Shown here in pieces: positions 34,269 to 45,335 of a DNA stretch of 64,000 nt; the stretch's first letter is position 1; each line of letters starts with the position of its first letter. Source of the stretch: Ramazzottius varieornatus (Eukaryota; Tardigrada; Eutardigrada; Parachela; Ramazzottiidae); contig BDGG01000002.1 in the NCBI GenBank assembly GCA_001949185.1, forward strand, positions 5,384,448 through 5,448,447, read 5' to 3'. A program made the position numbers and the translations under genes. The notes under the pieces were generated by a model, which searched no databases, was not told the DNA's origin, and saw only the letters and a program-made list of their open reading frames with translations.

Positions 34269-35244
34269 TTAGACACTTGCAATGGAATCTCGCGCTATTG
34301 ATAGCCGTCCGTTTCTTAGTTTGAATAGCTCGTCAAAATGGATGCGGTTTTCGTGGGTTGTCATTCGACGGGTGGATATAGAAGCCGGGTTCAGGAACAC
34401 CGACTGCCGCCGTGCTGACGGTGCGGGATGGTTGAACTCGGGAAGATCCTCGTCGTTGTTCCGCATGGATGCCCCGGACAAACTGAAGCGTGCAGCACCG
34501 CTTGCTCCATTAGGCATGAAGATAATGCTGCGACCGCCGAGTGATCGTCGCGGTCCATTGGTGACCGTGGCGGAAATGACTGCATTTCGTAAGGCAAACG
34601 CTTTGTCGTACCGCATGAGGAACTTGTAGTCAAAGTATCGTGGTTCAATGACGCGAATCTTTTTCCACGATAGGCAAAATGCGAAGATGGCCACCACCCA
34701 GAACGCCAGAACGAGACTGACAATCACAATTTCCTCCGTCCTAACACCGGTCCATCCGTATGGGTCCTTGGACCAGTCGATCGACCCATTGAAAGCATCT
34801 AAATATCAATAAAGAACAAAAAGGCTCAGAACAGTACAATGGAAACCAACACAAATTGCTTTCCGCATTACGTACCGGAAATATGGGACAGGTTTAACTG
34901 AAAATATGTGGAAGCACTTTCTTCACTCAGGACCATATCCTCGTCTCCGCTTTGAACGATGACTTCATAAGAGCCCTTCGACAGCCTGTCGAACTTGACT
35001 TGCATGAGTAGGGGAAAGGGAGTTGCAGGTAAGGGAACATCTTCCATTAGTCGGAAAGTTTTGTGAGCCGGTGTCAAAGTCACTCGAGAAAAGGACGTGG
35101 AAGACGCAAATGGAAGGGTCCAGTAAACTTTGACGGCGCTGTCTGACAACACAGAGACCGCTAAATCGGTAGGAGGGGCGAGATATCCATGAGCTTCCGG
35201 CACGCAGCAATATAATACTGTCAGCGATGTTAGCTGTCGTAAAA
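34269..35244 (-). CDS. FN3-domain single-pass membrane protein, FNDC4/5-like (5' end incomplete)
   Basis: Two minus-strand exons, 35244-34876 and 34798-34269, read in frame. The first encodes the end of a signal peptide (LTSLTVLYCCVPEAHG) and one fibronectin type III domain (PPTDLAVSVLSDSAVKVYW ... GSYEVIVQSG). The second has a transmembrane helix (IVIVSLVLAFWVVAIFAFCL) followed by WKKIRVIEPRYFDYKF and a Ser/Arg-rich cytoplasmic tail. The order FN3, short linker, RTEE, TM, basic-IEP resembles FNDC5 (RTGEVLIIVVVLFMWAGVIA), so an FNDC4/5-like membrane protein is my best guess. The start is missing: an acceptor (TTTCAG) precedes 35244 and the exon enters in phase 1, so a first exon lies upstream of it. 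Confidence 0.6.
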
Positions 35245-36228
35245 CTGAAAGGAAGAAAAATAAAGGCAATGATCCGTCTGATGAAAGACATGACGAAAAT
35301 TCTTATGCACAGACGTAGGCAATAATCGGTTCGCTATGGGACCATACACAACACCAATTTCAGCTCCAACAGCTGTTGGAAGTCCCTGGAGACCTCACTC
35401 TGTGCGCGCGAGGAAGCGGCTCGAAAAAGCAATATATATCGCATAACGTTACATGACAAACAAATTTATCTGTCTCTGAAAGATGTTGGCAAACAGAGCA
35501 CCTCACAAAATCACTTCCCAAAGTCGTACATGGCGTAATATGAAAATTGAGTGTGGCGCCAAACAAGCACGCGGGGGCCTACCGTTGACAAAGTGATAAT
35601 GTCCTCCGGGGAACCAAGAACAAACAACACACATCCTTCCGGACATTTCCCTCGAGGAAATAAGTGACTAGTTTATACTTCGTCACTCTGCTCGGATCTA
35701 ATCAGGCTCGAGCAATCTCGGCAGCTGAGCCTGTACGGATGCTCTGATGCTTTTCGCTCTGGCGCATAGTTCGAAACGAAAGCGAGCTGCGAAGAGGAAC
35801 GCTATGGAGATATTATAGAGAGCGAGTGGCTCACGGGATGTGTCGCTACGTCAAAAGCCCGACGATTTATGGAAATGTATCGTTCGATGAAGCGTTTCGG
35901 GAGTTTACACACTGCACGCCAAAAAGCTATTTGAAGTGTTTGTTCTTTTAGCCCAAGTACTCGACGAGGGCGGCGAAATGTCGCCACACTCCGTCTAAAA
36001 CCCCGTACGGCAGCTACGAACAATCCAATAATTTTACAGAAAACGAAGCTCCAGTGCGTCACTCTACCTTTCGTGTACATCATTTATGTATCCATTAAAA
36101 ACGCAGACTGGACGGGCTTTGCACGTCTGGAAATCAATAAGGTAAAAACCGCGAAATATTTCTACAAGGCCGAACAAATTTTTCGGTCCTCCCATGGAAC
36201 CTGCTGTCAGGCTGCTGACGTTCAGCTC
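35245..36228. other. Intergenic region between the FN3 gene and PXK
   Basis: 984 bases that should include the unlocated first exon of the FN3 protein gene and the 3' UTR of PXK. No convincing open frame. Confidence 0.45.
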
Positions 36229-38981
36229 CTACGTTAGCAAGGGCGCACTTCTGTCCTTTACCTCTGTCGCGCTCAGACGATCCTTCTTAAAGCCACGAAT
36301 GCTGTCAAGGAGAGCAGTACGCTGTTTCCCGTCGGCAGATTTAGTTTCCGTTCTGTTGGCGCTTTCTGTCTTCGAAACAGAAGGTGCAGGCGGCGGTGCA
36401 GGGGGACTGTTTGGAAGCTTCCCGGGATCAGATGATGGAGGAAGTGGTGGTGGGGATGGTGGCGCCATCGTCGCTAAACTTTTGGTAACACTTGCTCCTG
36501 TTGCTCCTGAAACATTAGTCGACTTTACATCAAAATGTCAAAAAACAATCCGTGAAAAAGCCTGGATGCCAGAGTAAAAAATCAGATCACACAGAAAGAG
36601 CTGAAAGTATAACATGAACAAGACATGTCAGACCGGACCTTTTCGGGAGGACTACGCTTGGACCGTTGGAAGCTGCGACACAAAGGCTGCTCGAGTAGCT
36701 CAAGACAAAGAAGACGCATTTTAGAAAGACTGGACAGAAGTACTTGTAGAGCTGCTGGCTTCCTCGTCGTTCGTCCCTGGTGCAAAAGTTCGCTCATCTG
36801 AGCCACGTTCGGGAACATCCGCCGATGACAACTGAGATTTCAGCGATTGCTAAAAGGAAAATTCGTAAGCCGAAGAAGAACAAACAGAGTGTCGTCGTAT
36901 TCATTGTCACCCTACCAGTCGGCGTTTCTGCTTTTCATCTGCAGAAGATTTGTAAGACGACACTCTCAGCCCTTTCACATATTCGTGGTACTACGACAAA
37001 AAGGCGCAATACAAAACTGTTTTTGTTTGCTACGTCAAAATGCTTCCGGACAAACCTGGTTCTGCTCGGCCGAGTAACTTTCTTCCATTTCTACTTTGGC
37101 GGCTCTGACCGCTTCGTGCAGTTTCACGGGCATTCTCATGGCAGCTTCAGGATAGCTGGACAACACACTGTTGAAGAAAGGCTGTGTCAAGAGCATGGCC
37201 ACCGTCGGCATTCCTATTTTGCACGCCTACAGCAAAACGATTACACCAAAGATCTCTGACTAAGTCTGTGAGACTAACGCGAGAAAAGGATCCAGTAACT
37301 TGGCGGACCTCTGGCGTAAGGATGCTGTCAAGAACCGCTCGGATTAGCGGCGGACATTCCGGAGGGAAGACTTCGCACGAAGGTGAGTCCAGCGAGACAC
37401 CGAACACCATTTCATACAGGACATGGCCGAAGCAGTATACGTCGACCGCTTCGAAGGTCTACAACACAGGCTTGTATCGGCTCTAAATTGCCAGAAAGTT
37501 CTTTGCACAAGATGGTACGAGTACATACGTTGATTCTGCGGAACTGTACAATCCAAGGCCAGTAAAAGCTAGGCAGTCCGCAGACACCGCTTTCCAGCTC
37601 GGTGATCTGGATTCCGTTCTCGGTAACTAGCACATTCCTGCTTGTCAAGTTTCCTGCAATGTAAGAACGACATAAAGATTCGGCAAAGTTTAACGAGCAG
37701 TTCTAAAACACACCGTAGGGGATATCGCTGTCATGAAGAAACTTCAATGCTTCTAGGATAAGTCGACTGTAGAATGAAATGCGACTAAGGACCAGTCCAG
37801 GCGGACGATTTCCGGTCGTATGAGTTCGTGCCAAAAACGAGCAGTCGAGCCCAGCATCCTTGATTTCGTCTAGAAGACACCCTTGCACAGCTAGCGCTCG
37901 AACCACCGCAATACCGGTTTCGCTGGCCTCGGCGAAGGATAGCGGCGCGAACAAGGGGTGTTGCAGCCCAGAAAGGGCCTTGAGGAATCCACCCACGTCC
38001 GCTGTTGAAAGAACTTGCTTCTTCCCATAATACGTCTATAAGCCAGAACGGTAAGGCAGTGTCCGCACTATCATCAGTACTTCGACATACCCAAGAGGCA
38101 ATATGGGAGACCTTCCGCTTTTGGACGCCGTACCGGACGCCACAGAACTCTTTGTTGATTCTCCAGCCAATCTTTCTGTATTCCTCCTCGATGGTGTAGT
38201 GTTTGCTATTTCGAAGGTAGATTGCTAACAACTGGACAGCATACCCTAAGGCACAGCTGCACGGGTAAAGAATTTACGTAATGAGTAAGGCATGTGTAAG
38301 GGTACATTGCAGTGACTGTACCTGTAACCTCACGATAATAACAGATATTTCCGTACAGAAAGTCCTTGACAGGCTTGCTAGACAAGAAGAATAAGTCGTC
38401 CAGCACCGATTGCAGGTATTGCTGCAAAAGATGTCAAAAATCAGCGCCAGTCTACGGTAAGCTTCGAAGAGGGGTAATCGGCCATCGTAGCTGAATCGGC
38501 CATCCATCAGACTTGCTCCTATGACGTCAGAGGTCCCAGTGAATAAATATATGACCGAGTTACCGTTCTCGACCCGTTGCAAATTCTCTTTTTGAGAAAG
38601 TGTCTGAACGGAGCCTCATTCTGTTTACATACCTGGAGGAGTACCTGGCGTTCCCCAAGGATTTTTTCTTTGTTACCGAACGTTGTCTTTGGTGGTAATG
38701 GGTTTAGTGGTCGATAGACCGAGAGCCTGTCGTTCAGATCCACAAAGTGGTTGTATCGCTTTCTGAACTCGTTGAACAATTTCGGTCTGTGAGGAACAGA
38801 TATCCGGATAACATACTCCTAAAACAGCGGATGTTTCTCGTACGGCTGCGTCGGTAAACAGATACAACGAAGGTATTTTCCCCCGACTTACGGTATGTCC
38901 ATCTACTACACGACTTTCCTCGAAGGAGCAGGTCAGTGGACGAAATGCGTCCAAGTCTTCTCCTGCACAGGTGTGAGCCAT
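36229..38981 (-). CDS. PXK: PXK: PX domain, pseudokinase and WH2 tail
   Basis: Membrane-trafficking PX protein with a kinase-like domain and a C-terminal actin-binding motif. Minus-strand exons: 38981-38892, 38818-38633, 38421-38322, 38245-38091, 38035-37714, 37653-37529, 37458-37300, 37226-37052, 36938-36916, 36849-36744, 36506-36229; about 572 aa (human 578). PX: HTEYVIRI, FRKRYNHFVDLNDRL, PLPP-like PLPPKTTFGN. Kinase-like: IGWRINKEF, LILEALKFLHDSDIPYG, CGLPSFYWPWIVQFRRIN, VDVYCFGHVLYEMVFG; the catalytic His-Arg-Asp and DFG are absent, as in the family. Tail: a proline-rich run then RTALLDSIRGFKKDRL and DRSAPLL, the verprolin-type WH2 end of PXK. The 23-base exon 36938-36916 and the exon 8 end are uncertain; skipping them keeps frame if exon 8 ends at 37056. 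Confidence 0.85.
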
Positions 38982-39128
38982 GTCCGGCCTGTTTTCATTG
39001 GTACTATCGCCCAGTCCAAGACCCTAGCACGCAATTCCAAGAAAAGAACACACAGTCCTACCGTGTCTGAGGCGACGGGAACTTGCAGGAACGAGAGAAT
39101 CACAACCAATTTAACGAACGTCGCAGGC

Positions 39129-39336
39129 ATCAACTACCAATATAGAGATTGCGACCGACAACGCACTAGCACAATTCGTACGCACAAGAACATCGTGATG
39201 CCATACGCAAACATTGTGCGACTGTTTTAACACAGCGCCTACGAGACGAACTTATTCCTATGATGTCACGATGTTCCCATGCGTATCGAATTGTGCCAGT
39301 GCGCTTTCGGTCGCAATCGCTATAATAGTAGTTAAT
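39129..39336. repeat. 208-bp foldback (inverted repeat) element upstream of PXK
   Basis: The left arm (GATTGCGACCGACAACGCAC, then TAGCACAATTCGTACGCA and GAACATCGTGATG) is repeated inverted on the right, where the reverse complement reads GATTGCGACCGAAAGCGCAC, then TGGCACAATTCGATACGCA and GAACATCGTGACA. Arms are about 75 bases at roughly 80% identity with a loop of about 50 bases. It begins about 150 bases upstream of the PXK start codon. Confidence 0.75.
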
Positions 39337-39924
39337 TCTCTAAAGTAGTTAATTTTGCTGTCGCGTTGGGCCGCTTCCGTTGATTGCGCTCCTTGATTTG
39401 TTTGTGTTTTCAGTTGTTATTGATTGGATGATTGCCCATCCGCCGGCGACCACGCTCTTTTTTATTCGAATCCGTTGTTCACGCCCGTTGGTCGCGCCCG
39501 TTGTCCACAAGTCGTTCTGTTGGCTGCAGGCTCTTCTCATTTCACGAAACCTCGACTACGAATGCACAGTTTTACTCAAACACTGCGATAAAAGTGGGGA
39601 TCGGTTTCGTGGCGGGACACAAATTCTACGACAGTACATGAGCCGCGGTGTACCGTGCGGCTAAGTTGATTTCTTGTAAGGACACTAGTCATCAACATGC
39701 AGCCTTAGCCATCTGTAGCGTAAAGGGAAAGTCAAGTTACCATTTTCGGCTTCCTTACCTACCCATTCACGGAAGTTCTTTATTAGTGGGCTAGAAAAAG
39801 GACTTGGCCGCCCTATCTACAGGTTGATGAGGCCGGCTGTAAGCAAACCGATAGGCTCCTGGCCATGGCCCCTAGGAAGTTCTCCTCGTTATTTCCGGGT
39901 CTGTGTCGGTCTGCCTCACCTTTA

Positions 39925-40265
39925 CTAGCTTATCAGGAGCACTTCATTTGATGTATAAGTTAGCTTAAGAAAGGATACGGAAATAAAACAGTCGCCGGTA
40001 CACGGTCCACCACGAATCGCTTGCACAGCAGAGAGCATGCAAACGATCGTTTCACTCTGACCACCGCTACGAAAGCCCATTGGCTTCTCGCAGTTACATC
40101 GGCAGCTCGCAGCAATGTCGCAACCCCAGGTTTGACGACCAATAAAGTCCACGAAAAGTCTTGAGGATTATTTCGTGAACTCTTACCAGTGCCAAGTCTG
40201 GGGGAGCTGACCCGGGATACGTAGGTAAAATTCGCTCGCACGTAGATTTTGTCCGGAGGATTCAA
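39925..40265 (-). CDS. Doubtful candidate exon(s), unidentified
   Basis: Two overlapping minus-strand frames flank a good GTAAGA donor at about 40194. The upstream piece encodes DKIYVRANFTYVSRVSSPRL. Downstream, one frame is Cys-rich (WGCDIAASCRCNCEKP, GGPCTGDC) and the other continues without stop to KRFVVDRVPATVLFPYPFLS. I cannot choose between them or identify either. Confidence 0.2.
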
Positions 40266-41246
40266 TATCTGGATGCATCTTCAAGAACCATGCTCAGTCT
40301 GTAGAATTTCGACGAGGAAGTACAAGCTTCACAAACTCGAATCTGCAAGCAATATATAGGAATGCAGAATACGGGCTCTGCGGTATCGATTTTCAAATTG
40401 CCATGATTGCTCAAAACCACTTGAATCTATTCCGTTAGACACTACATGCTAAGCCATTGTAGGTCGACTAGAGGAAGCAACTGCGACCTTCGCGTCCGGT
40501 AAAAAAAACTGGTTTGTTTACTCCATCGACCAGCGCAAGACACCGTCGCTCTGGCGGCTCTGTCCATCGTTCCCTGACGACACCGTGACAAAGACACCTG
40601 TCTTTCGCTTGTTGCTCAAGGTGGCGGTAATAGCACGCTGGCTTACCTCGTATTGGTTGTTGTTGAGCAAGCAATTTAGACTGGACGGTAAAAGCAGAGC
40701 TTTAGTTTGTTCACGGTGTGAAAATTGAAGCAAAGTTTTTTTCTTCCTTGTCAGCCCTGTTCATGCGAGACATCACCGGCTGCATCCGCCGTATCCGACA
40801 GAGACTGCTCGTGTAGGCTACGGATGGTAGTCGAGATAATTACTGGTCATGGTGTGGCTTACTGCTCGACCACGTCCATTCTCTAAGCCTGATTCCATTG
40901 TAAACTGGGTACCAAGCATCAGCTACGTACCGTTTCTTGACACGATCCATTCGTCTGAGCAGTCAGTGGCCTTTTTTTAATCCTGGTCACGTCGTACAAC
41001 ACGTCTTTGGTCCATTAGATAAGGATGGCTTTCACGATCAATGCATAACCTCCTGGTGTTAAAACCGAAAATAAAGACTTTTGGTGACAGCGAAATGTTT
41101 AGAAATGTTCGAACAGGTGTCAGAAAGACCGAGGTTTAACGACACTTGTAATGGTGGTAAAGTCCTATGCACAGCAACGAGTGTATTTCTAGCTGAGGAC
41201 AAACGGGGAATAGAAACGTCCGAGGCTGATGTTACAGGGCGGACTG

Positions 41247-44200
41247 TCATCCGTTGGTTACCGTGTTGACAAAGTCCAGATGACAGTACGGACTACCTCC
41301 AGAGTCGCCCACCACGACTTCCGTTTCCTTGATGGTGCGAGCGATTTGGCAGCCTTGCTTGTAAAAGTGTTGAATCTCGCGCAACTTGGGCTCGATGTGA
41401 CCTGGAAGAGGGCGGAGATATGGTTCGCTGGACCAACCTACATGAGCAAGTTTGAATTTGACTCGTACACTGCTACAACAGAAGAGTTTTTCAACAGAAA
41501 AGTTGCTCACAAGCATTCATCATGTTCCAACACTGCTCGTCAAAGTAGGGCAAACGTTCTGGTCGGATCCCTAAATGAGGGAGAAAGCAAGCAATTAACG
41601 TTGATTCAAAGTAGCGAAACTAGGCCAGGTTTCACAGCAACGTCCAACGCACCCTTACGAACTGAAGATCGGAGCATGTCTTTCGACATCGAAGGCTCGA
41701 ACGCCGTTGGTAGCTTCACCGAGCCGGTACACAAAAACCACAGGAGGATACCGAAAGCGTAGATGTCCACACTGTGATCATACTTTTGTCCTGCGGTCAA
41801 AGGCAAATGATCATACATATACACAATATCCAGTTACATATACACAATAACAGTTATAGGAGCGGTGACAGGCGACCATGAAGTTATTTCGTACCGGTGA
41901 AAATTTCGGGAGCCATATGAATTGGTGTGCCGACAACGCTACCCGATAGCAACGCCTGCGGTTTGCAGAAACCCAGGTCGGTCAGTTTAGCTCGGTATGT
42001 CTTGTCCAGCTGAAAGAATACAGTCGGTGTCTCAACTAGAAAAATTGGTATATATCGGTTTGTTCCTGGGGCAGCTTTCAGCTTACCAACACGTTTTTCA
42101 GTTTTATGTCGCGGTGAACTAAACCCTGGCTGTGAAGGAAGCGAATACCCTCGATCACCTGAAAGAAAGAGCTTCAGTGAGCGTTCGCTTTACACAGACT
42201 GAAAGATACATACATCAATGGCAATCTGGAGTCTGGTGATCCACGGTATGCCACATTTCAAAGCGGAATGAAGATCCTACAAAACGAACCCCGACTATTT
42301 CAATACGCCACGTGCTCTATTTGAGGGAGCTCTTCCCTACCCGAGGCATACGCTCCATGACGAATAGTACAGCTGCTTGTTCGTTATGGACGTTATAGCC
42401 GTAGTCTATGACGCTTCCATAGAACGATATGATGCGAGGATGTTTGGGCACACATCTGAAAGGACCCTCGTTAGCCCCTCAAGGAACCGTAATTATGTTC
42501 ATGCGAAAGCACTAAAATGAAACTGAAACTCACCTAGTGTAGAAATATTCCAGTGACAGATCATACCAGTGTGAATCGTCGGGCGGCACGATCTGCAGCA
42601 AGAAGGCTCAATATCATTTGCTAAAGTACCGCAACCCAAAAAAGAGTATCGAACCTTACCGATTTTATGGCGCATGGCGAGAAGCCCGCCCAGGAGTCGC
42701 ACGCAAACACGACTCCGTACTGTCCGCGTCCAATTTCTTTACCCAACTTCGGCTGTCCGTGAAGAATGAGATCTTTAGTCGAAGCGCTTTCCAAAGCGAG
42801 TTTTGCCATTTTGGGTGCATATTGTCGCCGGACACTCAAACGAACTTTCTCCACCTTCTCCAAACGTTCGGCATGCTTCTGCTCCAACTGACGAACGGAT
42901 GTGAGGAAATGTTCGTGGGCTTGTTGAAGCTTCAGCTTGAACTGGCCCAGAATATTCTTGGCCAGTTTCGATGCCGACAAAGAACGTATCATCTCGCTGG
43001 CGATCTCCCGCTTCCATTCCTTGTTCACCGTTGTCGAGGAGCTCCAATGAAGGGACTGGACGAACTGTCGTAGTCGTTCGTAAAAGACATGACGAATGGA
43101 CGAACTCGTGGCCGGGTTTAGCTGGATTTGGTACGCAGCGTCGAAGATACGCTTCAGGGCGTTCGCAGCAGAAGGGTGGCTCTTGTCTTCCGTCAACTCC
43201 AGTCCTTCCAAGCACCGATACAACGTACCTGCGGAATAAGATTACTAGATGTTATTATAATTACGCAGTATTTCGTTATAGCCTTGTCAGAGGGGAGCCA
43301 AGCGTTTCATTACGTCAGACTTGGCATCCGGGTTCTTGGGGAACGGGTCCTTACCTGTTACTGTTTCGCGCAGACAATTCAGCGAGCTCATCAACCTATT
43401 GACCACCGCAGAGCTGATCTTTGAAAGGACGACTTCACGGATTTCTTCCGCACATAGCTGCTGGTCTTTCGGGCTTTGTGGGCCTCCAGGTACCGCACCC
43501 TCTACAAGCTCGGCACCTGCAAAGTGTACAGTGAGCGGTAAGAGCTGCTGCCATGCATAACATGCCACTTATAGCGGAAACGTACTGAGACTGTAGGAGG
43601 GAGAAAAATTCTCCACTTCGTCTAGTAGGCCTTCCTTGATAGATGCGACAGTCTCTTGGATGATGTTTTCTATTTCAGCCTGCTTCATGTTGGCCACCCC
43701 GTTGAGGTCTTCAAACAGACTGGTTTCCTTTTCCCGAACATATATCAATCGCTTTGGTGTAATGCAGAGATCTCTGGCAACGTCGAACGCAAAAGTTGTC
43801 AACATCTTCAGGATTCTCTCTGCAAATTAGACAGGTCGACTGACGCTGATCGCGTTGGGTGAAGCGACTAGTGGTGTAACGCGACGCTCACCGTGAATAC
43901 TGAACAAGCAGCTTCCCACTTCCAGCAGCCGGGAGTGGAGAGTCATCTTTGCAAAAGAGTCAATGGCAGGCAGCTGCTGGTCACCATACACCAAATCGCA
44001 TCCCGTAGGTCGCGGTTGACCTTCGGGGGTTTCTGGTGGAGCCAGGTAACCCAGCTGGAGAAGCTGGTGGTGGACTTCACCGGCGGATTGACTGGGTATG
44101 ACATCGGGGCTGTCAGGGCCCATACTGGAAGACAATAAGGCTTCGTGATTGACACGGACAACAGCGGCAAGTGATCAATAGTACGGATTGCTTATAGACT

Positions 44201-45335
44201 AATACATCATGAAACTCAACATATGGGATGTCTTGAGCCATCGAAGACCGCACTGAGAGTACCTGAGTGGTTCTCCGTCCGGACAAAGAAACAAAATGGA
44301 GACATGGGTCGGCACTGTTCTTAGTTGACTGAGGTACGTCGTGTCCTGCAGGAGGAAAGTGCTCAACGAACTGGGAAGTATCAAACCATCTGTCGCTCGT
44401 GCTGACTTCTGTGCCTATGCAAATTTAGTACTTGCAACCTACCTCTTCAGAAAGTGTTCGACCCGCTATGTTGTACACAAAAACTGGTAGAGTCCCTTCG
44501 GAAAAGATCTTCGACGACGCTTCCATTGTCAATGTCCGCTGATTGGGCACCACCAGTATCCGCCAACCCGAAACCATCAGCTCATCGTCGACGCTAATCT
44601 CAAGCACTGCCTCATTCGAGGCCGTATCTCCACTTTCCTTGTTCTGTAAACCGCATAGAGTCAAGTTTGGTTTCTTCCCCAGGCAGTGAGCACCATAAAT
44701 TTTGGAAGGTATCGAATAGCTAGATAGTGCTTAACCATGGCTTTGGCTTAAACTAGCCGGAAGACAATTAGTCACTGTCACACAACAACCGGAATTTAGC
44801 AATGTCTTACAAACAAACTTCATTGATTATACTTCACCATGAGCAAATTATCGTGAACAGGAACGCTTTCTCTTCCGGCAGCACGCGCCAGAGCACCGTC
44901 TATAACTTCGAAGTTACCGGCGACGGAGAGGCTATATCCCTTGCGAACTCCATAGGAGATCCGTAAAAGACGCCATCCAATTGGTGAAGGTGGTAGGGTC
45001 TCTGGAAGAATCGGTCTTTTTACTATCGCATTGACCAGTGCCAAGCTCGCAGCATAGTCCCCAAGCAAGATCAACGTAGGAGTGTTCTCTGTTGTTGCAG
45101 TGATGCAAAGGTCCTCGCTGCGGAGAACCCCAACTTGTGCCAGGAACTCTGCGGAACAAAAGAAGTTACTTAACATACCACGAGGTGTAGTTGGTTCTCA
45201 CTTTGACGTACCTGAGTCAAAGTTCCCCGACTGTACCAAGTCTTTCAAACATAGCTTCGTGTCCCGGAAGTTCTGTCGCAGCAACTTGCAGATTTGCAGA
45301 TGTTTCTTTATCTCGAGCACCAAAGCCGCCGACAT
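41247..45335 (-). CDS. DSTYK: Dual Ser/Thr and Tyr protein kinase (Dusty, RIPK5)
   Basis: Kinase involved in ERK/FGF signalling and cell death in vertebrates. Sixteen minus-strand exons: 45335-45212, 45148-44838, 44643-44443, 44345-44263, 44124-43892, 43819-43586, 43516-43355, 43228-42660, 42592-42534, 42455-42341, 42276-42214, 42158-42087, 42009-41895, 41790-41653, 41570-41511, 41437-41247; 909 aa (human 929). The N-terminal half has the Dusty-specific helical region ([49 protein letters not shown]). The kinase domain shows [24 protein letters not shown] in place of DFG (family-typical), [33 protein letters not shown] and [13 protein letters not shown]. All catalytic residues are present, so it should be active. 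The start is the first ATG in frame before the conserved [12 protein letters not shown]. Confidence 0.93.

Larger units (their letters stand above)
38982..41246. other. Intergenic region between PXK and DSTYK
   Basis: About 2.3 kb. It contains the foldback element at 39129-39336 and the doubtful Cys-rich frame near 39925-40265. The remainder has no recognised gene on either strand. Confidence 0.45.

Noticed and set aside
36780-37259. 159-residue plus-strand frame
   Set aside because: Overlaps PXK exons on the opposite strand and has no recognisable domain.
38895-39230. Plus-strand frame of 111 residues over the PXK first exon
   Set aside because: It is antisense to the PXK start exon and runs into the foldback element; no family features.
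42775-43215. 146-residue minus-strand frame within DSTYK
   Set aside because: A second frame of the large DSTYK exon; the correct frame encodes LSASKLAKN and GRGQYGVV.
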